From positions 2,914,001-2,978,000 of the forward strand of contig OZ243946.1 in NCBI GenBank assembly GCA_965214285.1: DNA of 64,000 bases, in the 5' to 3' direction. The translations under genes and the position numbers were made by a program. The DNA comes from G963422745 sp965214285. Lineage in GTDB: Bacteria > Actinomycetota > Acidimicrobiia > Acidimicrobiales > Aldehydirespiratoraceae. The notes under the pieces were generated by a model that had not been told where the DNA came from, searched no databases, and was given only the letters and a program-made list of their open reading frames with translations. Positions 32,338 to 40,562 of this stretch are shown here, in pieces; within the stretch, counting starts at the first letter, position 1; each line of letters opens with the position of its first letter.

Positions 32338-33855
32338 CTAGCCGAGGCCGCTGTGGTCGTCGTCGCGTCCGGCGATGTCGTCGGCGATGTCGTCGACGAT
32401 GTCATCGATGCCCGACGGGGGCCGGGGCTGCGAGGGCCGGATGTCGTCGAGGGTCAGCCTCGGCCCGGCGCGGCCCACCCGCCCGCTCCTGCGCGACCCG
32501 CCGCGGTCGCCTCTGCGTCCGGGCGAGCGCTGACGGCCCCGTGCCCTCGCGACGCGCCACAGCCGCGAAGCGATCCCGGGACGCCCGATGCGCCCTCTGC
32601 GGCGCAGGCTGTAGGAGACCAGCCCGCAGGCCGCGGTCACCGCCACCACCACGTGGCCGACGATGATGTGCAGCGGCAGCTGGGCCGAGACCAGCGCGCC
32701 GAGCACCCAGACGATCTGAAAGCGGGTCTCGAAGCGGGCGAAGGAGCGCCCGTGGTTGGCGTCGGGCGCGGCCCGCTGAACCAGGCTGTCGAACGCCAGC
32801 TTGCCGGTGGCCGCGGCGCAGACGACCACGAAGGCCATCAGGGTCGTGCCGAAGAGGCTCTTGGCGAACACCGCGAACACCGCCGCCCCGCAGACCGCGG
32901 CGAGCACGCTCTGCAGCATCAGCTCCTCGGATATCCGCTCGCGCACCTTCGGCGCCACATGCGCGCCGACCAGGGCGCCGCCGCCCGCGGCCACCACCAC
33001 GATCAAGAAGTGCCAGGCGGGCGCTGCCGGGTCGCCGGCGATGTCGATGCCGCGTGCGCTGGCCGTGGCGCCGCCCGCTGCTGCGCCCAGGGCGCTCACG
33101 TCGAGGCTGTCCTCGCCGCCTCGGAACTCGAAGGCCAGCAGGAAGGTGACGAACCCGACCAGGCCGCGCAGCACGGCGGTGGCCGTGGCCGCCCAGACCA
33201 CCGACGCCTCGCGCAGCTCGGCCTTCTCGAGATCCTCGGGCGGCTCGGCGGCCACCACCACCGGCGCGATCTGCAAGGCGAGAACGGCCGTGGCGCAAAA
33301 GCCGGCACAGGCCAGCCCGGCCGCCGCGCCGGGGCCGCCCAGCCAGGCCACCGCCGCGGCCACGGCCACCCCCGTGGTCCCCGCGACCGCCGAGATCAGC
33401 GCCAGGCGGCTGTTGGCCAGGACCAGATCCTCATCGGAGCGGACCAGCTCGGGCACCACCGCGCTCTTGGCGACGACGTAGCCCTTCTGCAGCACCAGCA
33501 GCCCGAAGGCCAGCGGGAACAGCCACAGCGTCTCGATGTGCTCGATCAGCAGCAGCGCCAGCACCGCCCGCCCGCCGGCGGTGGCGATGATCATCATGCG
33601 CCGCCCGCCCTTCACGCGGTCGATGGCCGGGCCGATCAGCGGCGCCACCACCGCGAAGGGCGCCATGGTGATCACCAGGTAGAGCACCACCCTGGCCCTG
33701 GAGTCCTCGGGGCTGATCGAGAAGAAGATCGAGCCGGCCAGTGCGACCGCCACCGACGCGTCGGATGCCGCGCCCATGGCATGCACGCGGGCCATGCGCA
33801 TGAACGGGGTGACTACAGGCCGCCGGGGAGGCCGCCGCGATGGTGGTCCGGCCAC
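32338..33855 (-). CDS. MFS transporter
   Basis: 505 residues with about 11-12 hydrophobic helices (SVAVALAGSIFFSI, RVVLYLVITMAPFAVVAPLI, and others) and the MFS-type loop DRVKGGRRMM between helices 2 and 3. The start is GTG 33855. A basic C-terminal tail with Arg/Gly repeats and an Asp-rich end (DDIVDDIADDIAGRDDDH) extends into the cytoplasm. Substrate unknown. It lies 24 bp downstream of ppk in the same direction. Confidence 0.85.
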   Translation of the reverse strand: MAGPPSRRPPRRPVVTPFMRMARVHAMGAASDASVAVALAGSIFFSISPEDSRARVVLYLVITMAPFAVVAPLIGPAIDRVKGGRRMMIIATAGGRAVLALLLIEHIETLWLFPLAFGLLVLQKGYVVAKSAVVPELVRSDEDLVLANSRLALISAVAGTTGVAVAAAVAWLGGPGAAAGLACAGFCATAVLALQIAPVVVAAEPPEDLEKAELREASVVWAATATAVLRGLVGFVTFLLAFEFRGGEDSLDVSALGAAAGGATASARGIDIAGDPAAPAWHFLIVVVAAGGGALVGAHVAPKVRERISEELMLQSVLAAVCGAAVFAVFAKSLFGTTLMAFVVVCAAATGKLAFDSLVQRAAPDANHGRSFARFETRFQIVWVLGALVSAQLPLHIIVGHVVVAVTAACGLVSYSLRRRGRIGRPGIASRLWRVARARGRQRSPGRRGDRGGSRRSGRVGRAGPRLTLDDIRPSQPRPPSGIDDIVDDIADDIAGRDDDHSGLG

Positions 33856-33879
33856 GGCGGGCGTCAGCGGGGCTTGGCT

Positions 33880-36117
33880 TCAGGCGCCAGAGCGCGCCGA
33901 GGCGAGCTTGTGGAGCTGCACATGCGAGTCGATCCCCTCGGGCCCCCGCTGCAGTGACCACACGCCGTCGCCGTCGAGAGTCCAGGCCAGGCGGTCGTCC
34001 GCGAGCTCGATGTCGATGACCTCGCGGAGCCGCTGCTTGAGGCGCGCATCGTCGACTCGCACCAGCGCCTCGACCCGCCGGTTGAGGTTGCGCGGCATCA
34101 AGTCGGCCGACCCGATCAGCACCCTCGGGCAGTCCGGGCCGTCGCCGTTGGCGAACCAGAACATCCGCGAGTGCTCCAGATAGCGCCCCACGATCGAGCG
34201 CACCCGGATGTTCTCCGACAGTCCCGGCAGCTGCGGGCGCAGCGAGCAGATGCCCCGCACCAGCAGGTCGATCTGCACGCCGGCCTGCGACGCCGCATAG
34301 AGCTTGTCGATCATGGCGTGGTCGACCAGGGCGTTCATCTTCAACACGATCCGCCCCTGCTCGGCGCGCATCTCGCGCTTGATCAGCTTGACGAGGCCCT
34401 TGCGCAGCCCGTCGGGGGCCACCAGCAGGCGGTCGTAGTGAATCTCGCGGCCGTAGCCGGTGAGGAAGTTGAACAGGTTGGCCAGATCCTCGCCCACCTT
34501 CGGCGAGGCGGTCAGCAGCCCGAAGTCCTCATACAGCCGGGCCGTGCGGTGGTTGTAGTTGCCGGTGCCGATGTGGCAGTAGCGGCGGATGCCCGAGGCC
34601 TCCTCGCGCACCACCATGGCGATCTTGGTGTGGATCTTCAGGCCCACCAGGCCGTGCACCACGTGAACCCCGGCGCGCTCCAGGCGACGGGCCCAGCCGA
34701 TGTTGGCGGCCTCGTCGAAGCGGGCCTTGACCTCCACCAGCACTGCCACCTGCTTGCCGCGCTCGGCGGCGGCTATCAGGGCGTCGATGATCGGGCTGTC
34801 GCCGGACGTGCGGTACAAGGTGAGCTTGATGGCCAGCACCTTGGGGTCCGCCGCGGCGCGCTGGATGAACTCGATCACTGAGTTCTTGAAAGACGAATAG
34901 GGATGGTGCACCAGCACGTCGCTGCGGCGCAGCACCCTGAAGAAGTCCACGGGGTCGTCGCCGTCGACCTGCAGCTCGGGCTCGGTCACGCCGTAGCGGC
35001 GGCGCCAGTGCAAATCGGGGCGGTCCAGGCCTGCGATCTCGTTGAGGGATCGGGCATCGAGGGGCGCACGGCTCACGTAGACATCGCGGGGCTCGAGGTC
35101 GAGCTCGCGCACCAGCAGGTCGAGCACCTCCTCAGACATCGACGACGAGATCTCCAGGCGGGTGGCCCGGCCGAAGCGGCGCCGCCGCAGCTCGTACTCC
35201 ACCGCTGCCAGCAGGTCGTCGGCCTCTTCCTCCTCGATCGCCAGGTCGAAGTTTCGGGTGACCCTGAAGGTGTGGTGCTCCACGATCTCCATGCCGGGGA
35301 ACAGCTGGTGCAGGTGGGCCGCGATCACCTGCTCGGAGAGCACGAACCGCTCGGGCTGCTCGGGCCGCTCGGGGCGGTGCTTGTGCTTGTGGCGGTGCCG
35401 GCGGCTCCCCGGGGGCTTGGCGGCGCCGCCGTTGTCGGCGGGGTCGTCGCCCACCCGCACCCAGCGCGGCAGCGTGTTGGGCACCTTTATGCGCGCGAAG
35501 CGGCGGCGGCCCTCGGAGCGGTCCTGGACGAGCACGGCCAGGTTCAGCGACAGGTCCGAGATGTAGGGGAACGGGTGCCCGGGATCCACGGCCAGCGGCG
35601 TGAGCACCGGGAAGATGCGCTCGACGAAGTGCTCGCCGAGTTCGTGCTGCTCCTTGGCGGTGAGGTCGTCGAAGTCGACGAGCTCGATGCCCGCGGCGGC
35701 CAGCTCGGGGCGCACCACGTCGTCGAAGATGCCCTGGTGGTCGTCGCCCAGGCCGATGACGACCTCGCGGATCTCGCGCAGCTCGCCGGTGGGGGTCCGG
35801 CCGTCGGGGGTGCGGGCCGTGATCTGCGCCGCCACCCGGTGCTGCAGGCGCGAGACCCGCACCTGGAAGAACTCGTCGAGGTTGCTCTCGTATATCGCCA
35901 GGAAGCGGGCGCGCTCCAGCAGCGGGACGTCGGGGTTGCGGGCCAGCTCGAGCACCCGTGCGTTGAAGGCCAGCCAGCTCAGCTCCCGGTTCAACAGGTT
36001 GGCGTCGTTGCGATCCCAGCCGCCGACCGCAGCGATCGGCTCGCCGGATGCGGGATCCGTGCCCGCGCCGTCGGTCTTCGCCTCAGGACCGCCTGTCTCG
36101 ACGCCGCTCTTGGTCAT
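33880..36117 (-). CDS. ppk1: Polyphosphate kinase 1
   Basis: 745 residues, slightly longer than usual owing to a basic His/Lys insert (RRHRHKHKHRPERPEQP) in the head domain. It polymerises the gamma-phosphate of ATP into polyphosphate. The N-terminal NRELSWLAFNARVLELA and ESNLDEFFQVRV, and the catalytic RRYCHIGTGNYNHRTARLYE with the autophosphorylated His, are diagnostic. It is followed by a 93-residue gene upstream and the MFS gene downstream. Confidence 0.95.
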   Translation of the reverse strand: MTKSGVETGGPEAKTDGAGTDPASGEPIAAVGGWDRNDANLLNRELSWLAFNARVLELARNPDVPLLERARFLAIYESNLDEFFQVRVSRLQHRVAAQITARTPDGRTPTGELREIREVVIGLGDDHQGIFDDVVRPELAAAGIELVDFDDLTAKEQHELGEHFVERIFPVLTPLAVDPGHPFPYISDLSLNLAVLVQDRSEGRRRFARIKVPNTLPRWVRVGDDPADNGGAAKPPGSRRHRHKHKHRPERPEQPERFVLSEQVIAAHLHQLFPGMEIVEHHTFRVTRNFDLAIEEEEADDLLAAVEYELRRRRFGRATRLEISSSMSEEVLDLLVRELDLEPRDVYVSRAPLDARSLNEIAGLDRPDLHWRRRYGVTEPELQVDGDDPVDFFRVLRRSDVLVHHPYSSFKNSVIEFIQRAAADPKVLAIKLTLYRTSGDSPIIDALIAAAERGKQVAVLVEVKARFDEAANIGWARRLERAGVHVVHGLVGLKIHTKIAMVVREEASGIRRYCHIGTGNYNHRTARLYEDFGLLTASPKVGEDLANLFNFLTGYGREIHYDRLLVAPDGLRKGLVKLIKREMRAEQGRIVLKMNALVDHAMIDKLYAASQAGVQIDLLVRGICSLRPQLPGLSENIRVRSIVGRYLEHSRMFWFANGDGPDCPRVLIGSADLMPRNLNRRVEALVRVDDARLKQRLREVIDIELADDRLAWTLDGDGVWSLQRGPEGIDSHVQLHKLASARSGA

Positions 36118-36151
36118 GGCACCTCTGTCGGGCAGTCGGCTCTCGTCGACG

Positions 36152-36433
36152 TCAGCCCTCTTCTTCTTCTTCGGGATAGCCCAAGTCCCAGGACACGGTG
36201 ATGCGCTCGCGCTCGGCGTCGCGGTTGACCCGCTCCCGGTTGCGCCGGAACTGCGGGTCGTGCGGCGGCAGCAGCAGCAGCCGGGCGTGCACCCGGTCGC
36301 GGAAGCTCTCCATCAGCGGACGGTCGCCGTAGTCGGGCCAGACCTCCCAGTGCGGCGCCACGGGACCCAGGTAGACGATGGTTGCGCCCCCGATGGGCGG
36401 CTCCGCTGTCTCGGCGTCGGCGGTGTCGGTCAT
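36152..36433 (-). CDS. Conserved-looking small protein, unknown
   Basis: 93 residues: an acidic start, then GATIVYLGPVAPHWEVWPDYGD, a basic middle and an acidic Glu-run end. No membrane segment and no family recognised. It lies 34 bp upstream of ppk1 on the same strand, so it may share its transcript. Confidence 0.65.
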   Translation of the reverse strand: MTDTADAETAEPPIGGATIVYLGPVAPHWEVWPDYGDRPLMESFRDRVHARLLLLPPHDPQFRRNRERVNRDAERERITVSWDLGYPEEEEEG

Positions 36434-36553
36434 GGCGGGCCAGTGTAGAGGCGGATCAGCGGCTTCGATTCGGCGGCGGCGTCGCCGCCTGCGCCGTCCC
36501 CGGGCCGAGAGAGCCGGGCAAGCCTGCTCGGCTGCTGCTCGGCTAGGGCTTGG

Positions 36554-36736
36554 CTAGGACTTGTCGGCGGAGCCGTTCTCGGCGCCGTCTTCGGTGGCGC
36601 CTTCGCTGAGGCCGGTCTTGAATTCCTTCTGTGCCTGGCCCAGCGAGCGCGCCAGCTTGGGCAGCTTTGCGCCGCCGAAGATCAGCAGCACCAGCACCAA
36701 GACGATGATCAGCTCAGGAGCACCGATTCGACCCAT
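36554..36736 (-). CDS. tatA: Twin-arginine translocase subunit TatA
   Basis: 60 residues. GAPELIIVLVLVLLIFGGAKLPKLARSLGQAQKEF is the TatA signature: a short membrane helix (about 7-22), the FGxxxLP hinge (FGGAKLP) and an amphipathic helix, with an acidic tail. It forms the pore of the Tat system that exports folded proteins. No tatC is seen next to it. Confidence 0.93.
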   Translation of the reverse strand: MGRIGAPELIIVLVLVLLIFGGAKLPKLARSLGQAQKEFKTGLSEGATEDGAENGSADKS

Positions 36737-36815
36737 GCCCGAACCCTAGCACAGCGCGAAGCCCAGCAGACGGCGTGCGGCTGCGCGAGACGGCGTGCGG
36801 CTGCGCGGCGCGTCG

Positions 36816-37109
36816 TCAGGCGCTGTAGGTGTCGACGTTGGCGGCGGCGGCCCGTGCAGCGGCGCGTCGGCGGCGCACCTGGCGGCGCTCGCGTTCGCTC
36901 AGGCCTCCCCAGATGCCGAACTTCTCGCCGTGCTCCAGGGCGTAGTCGAGGCATTCGTCGCGGACAACGCAGCCGGCGCAGACCGCCTTGGCCTCACGGG
37001 TGGAGCCGCCCCGCTCGGGGAAGAAGAGGTCGGGGTCGACGCCGAGGCAGTTTGCCGATGCCTGCCAAGGCGACTCGTCCGGATCGATGTCGCTGAGATT
37101 GTAGGCCAT
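36816..37109 (-). CDS. WhiB-family Fe-S transcription regulator
   Basis: 97 residues from ATG 37109, with AGGAG 5 nt upstream. Four cysteines C21, C44, C47 and C53 bind a [4Fe-4S] cluster, followed by the GIWGG turn and a basic tail (ERRQVRRRRAAARAAA) for DNA contact. WhiB proteins regulate cell division, development and redox response in actinobacteria. The fold and length fit the WhiB1/WhiB2 group. Transcribed from a strong sigma-70-like promoter with an operator-like palindrome. Confidence 0.93.
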   Translation of the reverse strand: MAYNLSDIDPDESPWQASANCLGVDPDLFFPERGGSTREAKAVCAGCVVRDECLDYALEHGEKFGIWGGLSERERRQVRRRRAAARAAAANVDTYSA

Positions 37110-37164
37110 GCTCGCTCCTGCGGAACTTGAGCCCACCGTGACGGCGCGGCTCGACACGTCTGTA

Positions 37165-37193
37165 ATTACACCATTGTAGGCGACGGCTGTCAA
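37165..37193 (-). promoter_or_regulatory. whiB promoter with palindromic -10 region
   Basis: Minus strand TTGACA (37188-37193), 17-bp spacer, TGTAAT (37165-37170). The -10 lies inside a perfect palindrome TGTAATTACA (37161-37170), a plausible operator. A leader of about 50 nt precedes the ATG. Confidence 0.75.
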
Positions 37194-37265
37194 CCATCTC
37201 GTGATTTCTCGACATCTTTGGGAAACCGGGCCGGGCCGCTCCCCCGAGCCGGACCGCGACGGGAC

Positions 37266-37376
37266 GGCTCGGCCCCCGGCAGGCACCCGCACACGGCCAC
37301 CGCGACGCGACGGCTCGACCCGCGGCAGGCACCCGCACACGGCCACCGCGACGCGACGGCTCGGCCCCCGGCAGGC
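37266..37376. repeat. 46-bp intergenic tandem repeat
   Basis: About 2.4 copies of a GC-rich 46-bp unit lie between whiB and the VWA gene (the interval 37110-37413 has no gene). I see no promoter in the repeat itself. Confidence 0.75.
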
Positions 37377-37413
37377 GCCGGCCCGCTAGCCGCCGCCGGC
37401 ATCCGGGAGTGGC

Positions 37414-39423
37414 CTAGCGGCGTCCTCGCAGCAGGCTCTGCTTGTGCTCCACGAAGTCCATCAGCACGAAGTCGCCGAGCTCGCGGTTGTTCGTGAAGAA
37501 GGCCCGGCCGCCGTTCATGCGCGACACCTGCTCCACGAAGTTCTGCAGGTAGTGGGTCACGTCCAGCACGAAGGTGTTGATGCGGATGTCGTCTCGGGTG
37601 CAGCGGGCCACCTCGTCGAGGGTGTGCTCCACCGTCTCCGCCGACGGCGGGTAGGCGAAGAACGGCTGACCGCTCGGCGTGATGTGGGCGGTGGGCTCGC
37701 CGTCGGTGATCATGATGATCTGCTTGGTGCCGGGCTGTTTGGCCAGCATCCGCCGGGCGATGCGAAAGGCGTGGTGCATGTTGGTGCCGTACACGTAGTC
37801 CCAGGACAGCTCGGGCAGGCTCGCGGCGCTGAACTCGCGGGCGATCTCGCTGAAGGAGACCATGCCCAGGTAGTCGCGGGGGTAGCGGCTCGAGATCAGC
37901 GAGTGCAGGGCCATGGTGACCTTCTTGGCGGGCAGGAAGTTGTCGCGCATCGCCATCGACATCGACACGTCGAGCATCAGCACGGTGCTGGAGCGCACGA
38001 GCTGCTCGGTCCGCTCGATCTCGAAGTCCTCGGGCGCGAGCTGCACCGGGACTCCCCCGCCGCTGCGGGCCACCGCGTTGCGCAGCGTCTTGTGGATGTG
38101 GAGGTTGAAGCGGTCCCCGTACTCGAATGGCTTGGTGTCGAAGTCGCGTTCGTGGCCGACGCCGCTGCGCTCGATCGCATGACCGCCCAGGGCGCTGGGC
38201 GAAAGCCGCTTGAAGATCTCCTCGAGGGCGCCGCTGCCGATGCGCCGGATCGCCCTCGGGGTCAGCTCGTAGGCGCCGTCGCGGTTCTCGATCAGGCCCG
38301 CCTCTTCGAGCATGCGGGCCAGCTCGGCCAGGCGCTGCAGGCTCTCGGCCGATTCGTCGCCCAGCAGGTCGCGGGCCCGGTCGATGTCGACCTCGGCCAG
38401 CGCGCCGGGGCTCGCCGCGCTGCTCAGCAGGTTGTCGAGCTGGTCCAGGTCGCCGAGCTCGCCCATCAGGTCCAGGGCCTGACCCATGTCGACCTGGTCG
38501 GTGCCTCGGAAGTCGAACGAGCGGCCCCAGCCGGCTTCGGGGGCGTGGCGGCGGAGGTTCTCGGCCAGGCGGTTCATCTGCCAGTTCAGGTCCATGTCGG
38601 CCATCAGCTGATCGCTCAGCTCCTGGAGCTGGGCGCGCTGCTCGGGGGTCATCGAGTTCAGCATCTGCGCCATGGCGGCCATGCGTCGGGCCATGATCTC
38701 CAGCAGCTCGTCGAGGGTCTGCGGGTTCTCCGGGAAGAAGTCGCCGAAGCGCTCCATGAAGCCGGCGAAGTCCGGCTCGATGCCGGCAGCGCGCTGTTCG
38801 AGCATGGAGTTGAGCTCGGCGAGCATGTCGACGACCCGCTGCATCTGCTCGCCGGACATCTCGTTGATGCCCTCCGCCATCTGGTCCAGCGCCTGCTGCA
38901 TCATCTCCGAGCGCAGATTCTCCAGGAGCTTCTCGAAGCGCTCGCGGGCCTCGGCGGCCTCGAAGTCGTAGCCCTGCAGCCCGCGCACCTGGCCGGCGAG
39001 GTCCGGGGGGAGCATGTCGAGCTCCATCTGCTTGAGCGCCGCGGTGTCGCCCATCAGCTCCGCGGAGCGCTCGTCGTCGGCTGCTCTGGCTGCGGAGGCC
39101 TCGGCAGCCTTGTCCGCTAGGGCAACCCGCTCGATCTCGATCACCTCTCGCAGCTCGTCGGCGATGTCGTCGAACACGCCGCCGAGGTCGTAGCGGTCGA
39201 GCAGCTCGTGGCGGCGCTCCCGGAGCCGTTCGAGCATCTCCCGGATGCCTTCGAGTCGCCTGCCGTCGCGGTCGGTCAGGCCGCCCTGCATCAGCCGGCG
39301 CAGGGCGCTGTTGACGTCGCCGTGGTAGAGCAGCTCGTCGGCCATCTCGGCCATGAGGTGGTCGGCGTCGAGGTCGAAGCCGGTCTGGGTCCCGTCCCAG
39401 CGCGAGTAGACGAAGTGCGGCAC
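37414..39423 (-). CDS. VWA-domain protein (partner of MoxR-type ATPase)
   Basis: 669 residues. The first about 430 residues are helical and include several Met-rich segments (EQMQRVVDMLAELNSMLEQ). The C-terminal third is a von Willebrand A domain with MIDAS residues DVSMSM near 482. The TVLMLDVSMSM, SLISSRYPRDYLG and MITDGEPTAHIT strands follow in order. Such proteins pair with MoxR AAA+ ATPases, here at 40563-41975, to load metals or remodel complexes. A MaoC gene on the other strand sits between them. Confidence 0.85.
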   Translation of the reverse strand: MPHFVYSRWDGTQTGFDLDADHLMAEMADELLYHGDVNSALRRLMQGGLTDRDGRRLEGIREMLERLRERRHELLDRYDLGGVFDDIADELREVIEIERVALADKAAEASAARAADDERSAELMGDTAALKQMELDMLPPDLAGQVRGLQGYDFEAAEARERFEKLLENLRSEMMQQALDQMAEGINEMSGEQMQRVVDMLAELNSMLEQRAAGIEPDFAGFMERFGDFFPENPQTLDELLEIMARRMAAMAQMLNSMTPEQRAQLQELSDQLMADMDLNWQMNRLAENLRRHAPEAGWGRSFDFRGTDQVDMGQALDLMGELGDLDQLDNLLSSAASPGALAEVDIDRARDLLGDESAESLQRLAELARMLEEAGLIENRDGAYELTPRAIRRIGSGALEEIFKRLSPSALGGHAIERSGVGHERDFDTKPFEYGDRFNLHIHKTLRNAVARSGGGVPVQLAPEDFEIERTEQLVRSSTVLMLDVSMSMAMRDNFLPAKKVTMALHSLISSRYPRDYLGMVSFSEIAREFSAASLPELSWDYVYGTNMHHAFRIARRMLAKQPGTKQIIMITDGEPTAHITPSGQPFFAYPPSAETVEHTLDEVARCTRDDIRINTFVLDVTHYLQNFVEQVSRMNGGRAFFTNNRELGDFVLMDFVEHKQSLLRGRR

Positions 39424-39674
39424 CTCTCGGCGTGCCCGGCGAAACCTTCTGTGACGGCGCGTGACGATGCCCGCAACCTATCTGCGGGGCTCGCCCGCCA
39501 TGCCATGCCGGCCGCGCCCGCGGCGGTCGCTCGGCCGGAGTCGTCTGCGTCTGTTGACCGGCGTTGTCGGCATCGCCCGGCCGCATTTGTGGCCGCTGCG
39601 CGGGCGGACCACACTTGTCGGCGCATTCGCCCCGCTCGCCACTGTGCGAGCGGCCCGACCCCGAGGAGAGCAAC

Positions 39675-40514
39675 GTGGGACTCAACCCCGATGCCGTAGG
39701 CACCGTCGGACCCGAGACCGAGATTTCCTGGACATCTGCGGACTCGCTGCTGTACGCCCTGGGCGTGGGCGCGGGCGCCACCGATCCCACCGGCTTCGAG
39801 CTGGAGTTCACCACCGAGAACTCCCGCGACATCGCCCAGAAGGCGCTGCCCACCCAGGCCGTGGTGCTCGGCGGGGGCGGCGGGGTCGACTTCGGCGACT
39901 TCGACCTCGCCAGGCTGCTGCACGGCGAGCAGTCGATCACCTTGCACCAGACGCTGCCCGCCTCAGGCAGCGCGGTCGGCCAGGGACGGGTGGCGGCCAT
40001 GTACGACAAGACCAAGGCGGCGCTGGTGGTGCTGGAGACCGACGTGCGCGACCTCGACGGCAACCCGCTGTTCACCTCGACTGCGGGCCTGTTCATCTCC
40101 GGCGAGGGCGGCTGGGGCGGCGACCGCGGACCGGCATCCACGTGGGCGCAGCCCGAGCGGCCCGCCGACGAGATCATCGGCTACGACACCCGCAGCGACC
40201 AGGCGCTGCTGTACCGGCTCAACGGCGACCGCAACCCGCTTCACTCCGACCCGGCCTTCTCGTCGGCTGCGGGCTTCGACACGCCGATCCTGCACGGCCT
40301 GTGCACCTACGGCTTCAGCGGGCGGGCGCTGCTGCACGGGCGCTGCGGCGGCGACCCGGACCGTTTCGGGTCGTTCGGTGGCAGGTTCCGCTCGCCGGTG
40401 ATCCCCGGGGAGCGCCTCGACGTTCACATGTGGGACGACGACGGCCGCACCTTGTTCCAGACGCGGGTCGGCGATCGGGTCGTCTTCGACGCCGGGGTCT
40501 TCGTCAGCCGCTAG
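39675..40514 (+). CDS. MaoC-like enoyl-CoA hydratase (hydratase 2 type)
   Basis: 279 residues from GTG 39675, with GAGGAGAG just upstream. Two hot-dog folds; the second has the hydratase-2 motif YRLNGDRNPLHSDPAFSS with catalytic Asp and His, then GFDTPILHGLCTYGF. It hydrates enoyl-CoA to (R)-3-hydroxyacyl-CoA in fatty-acid or sterol side-chain degradation. The N-terminal half resembles the substrate-binding half of MFE-2 type enzymes. Confidence 0.9.
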   Translation: MGLNPDAVGTVGPETEISWTSADSLLYALGVGAGATDPTGFELEFTTENSRDIAQKALPTQAVVLGGGGGVDFGDFDLARLLHGEQSITLHQTLPASGSAVGQGRVAAMYDKTKAALVVLETDVRDLDGNPLFTSTAGLFISGEGGWGGDRGPASTWAQPERPADEIIGYDTRSDQALLYRLNGDRNPLHSDPAFSSAAGFDTPILHGLCTYGFSGRALLHGRCGGDPDRFGSFGGRFRSPVIPGERLDVHMWDDDGRTLFQTRVGDRVVFDAGVFVSR

Positions 40515-40562
40515 CGGTCGACACCCCGGCCGCTAGCGGGCTACACCCCGGCCGGCGGCGGG

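Noticed and set aside
32353..33957. Long open frame opposite the MFS transporter gene
   Set aside because: Gln/His/Arg/Gly-rich shadow reading typical of high-GC antisense; the minus-strand reading has clear membrane helices. Similar long shadow frames over hsdR, the helicase, the mscS-like gene and sdhA were rejected for the same reason.
40515..40562. Rho-independent terminator between maoC and the MoxR gene
   Set aside because: GC-rich direct and inverted repeats are present but there is no T-run, and the structure is ambiguous.
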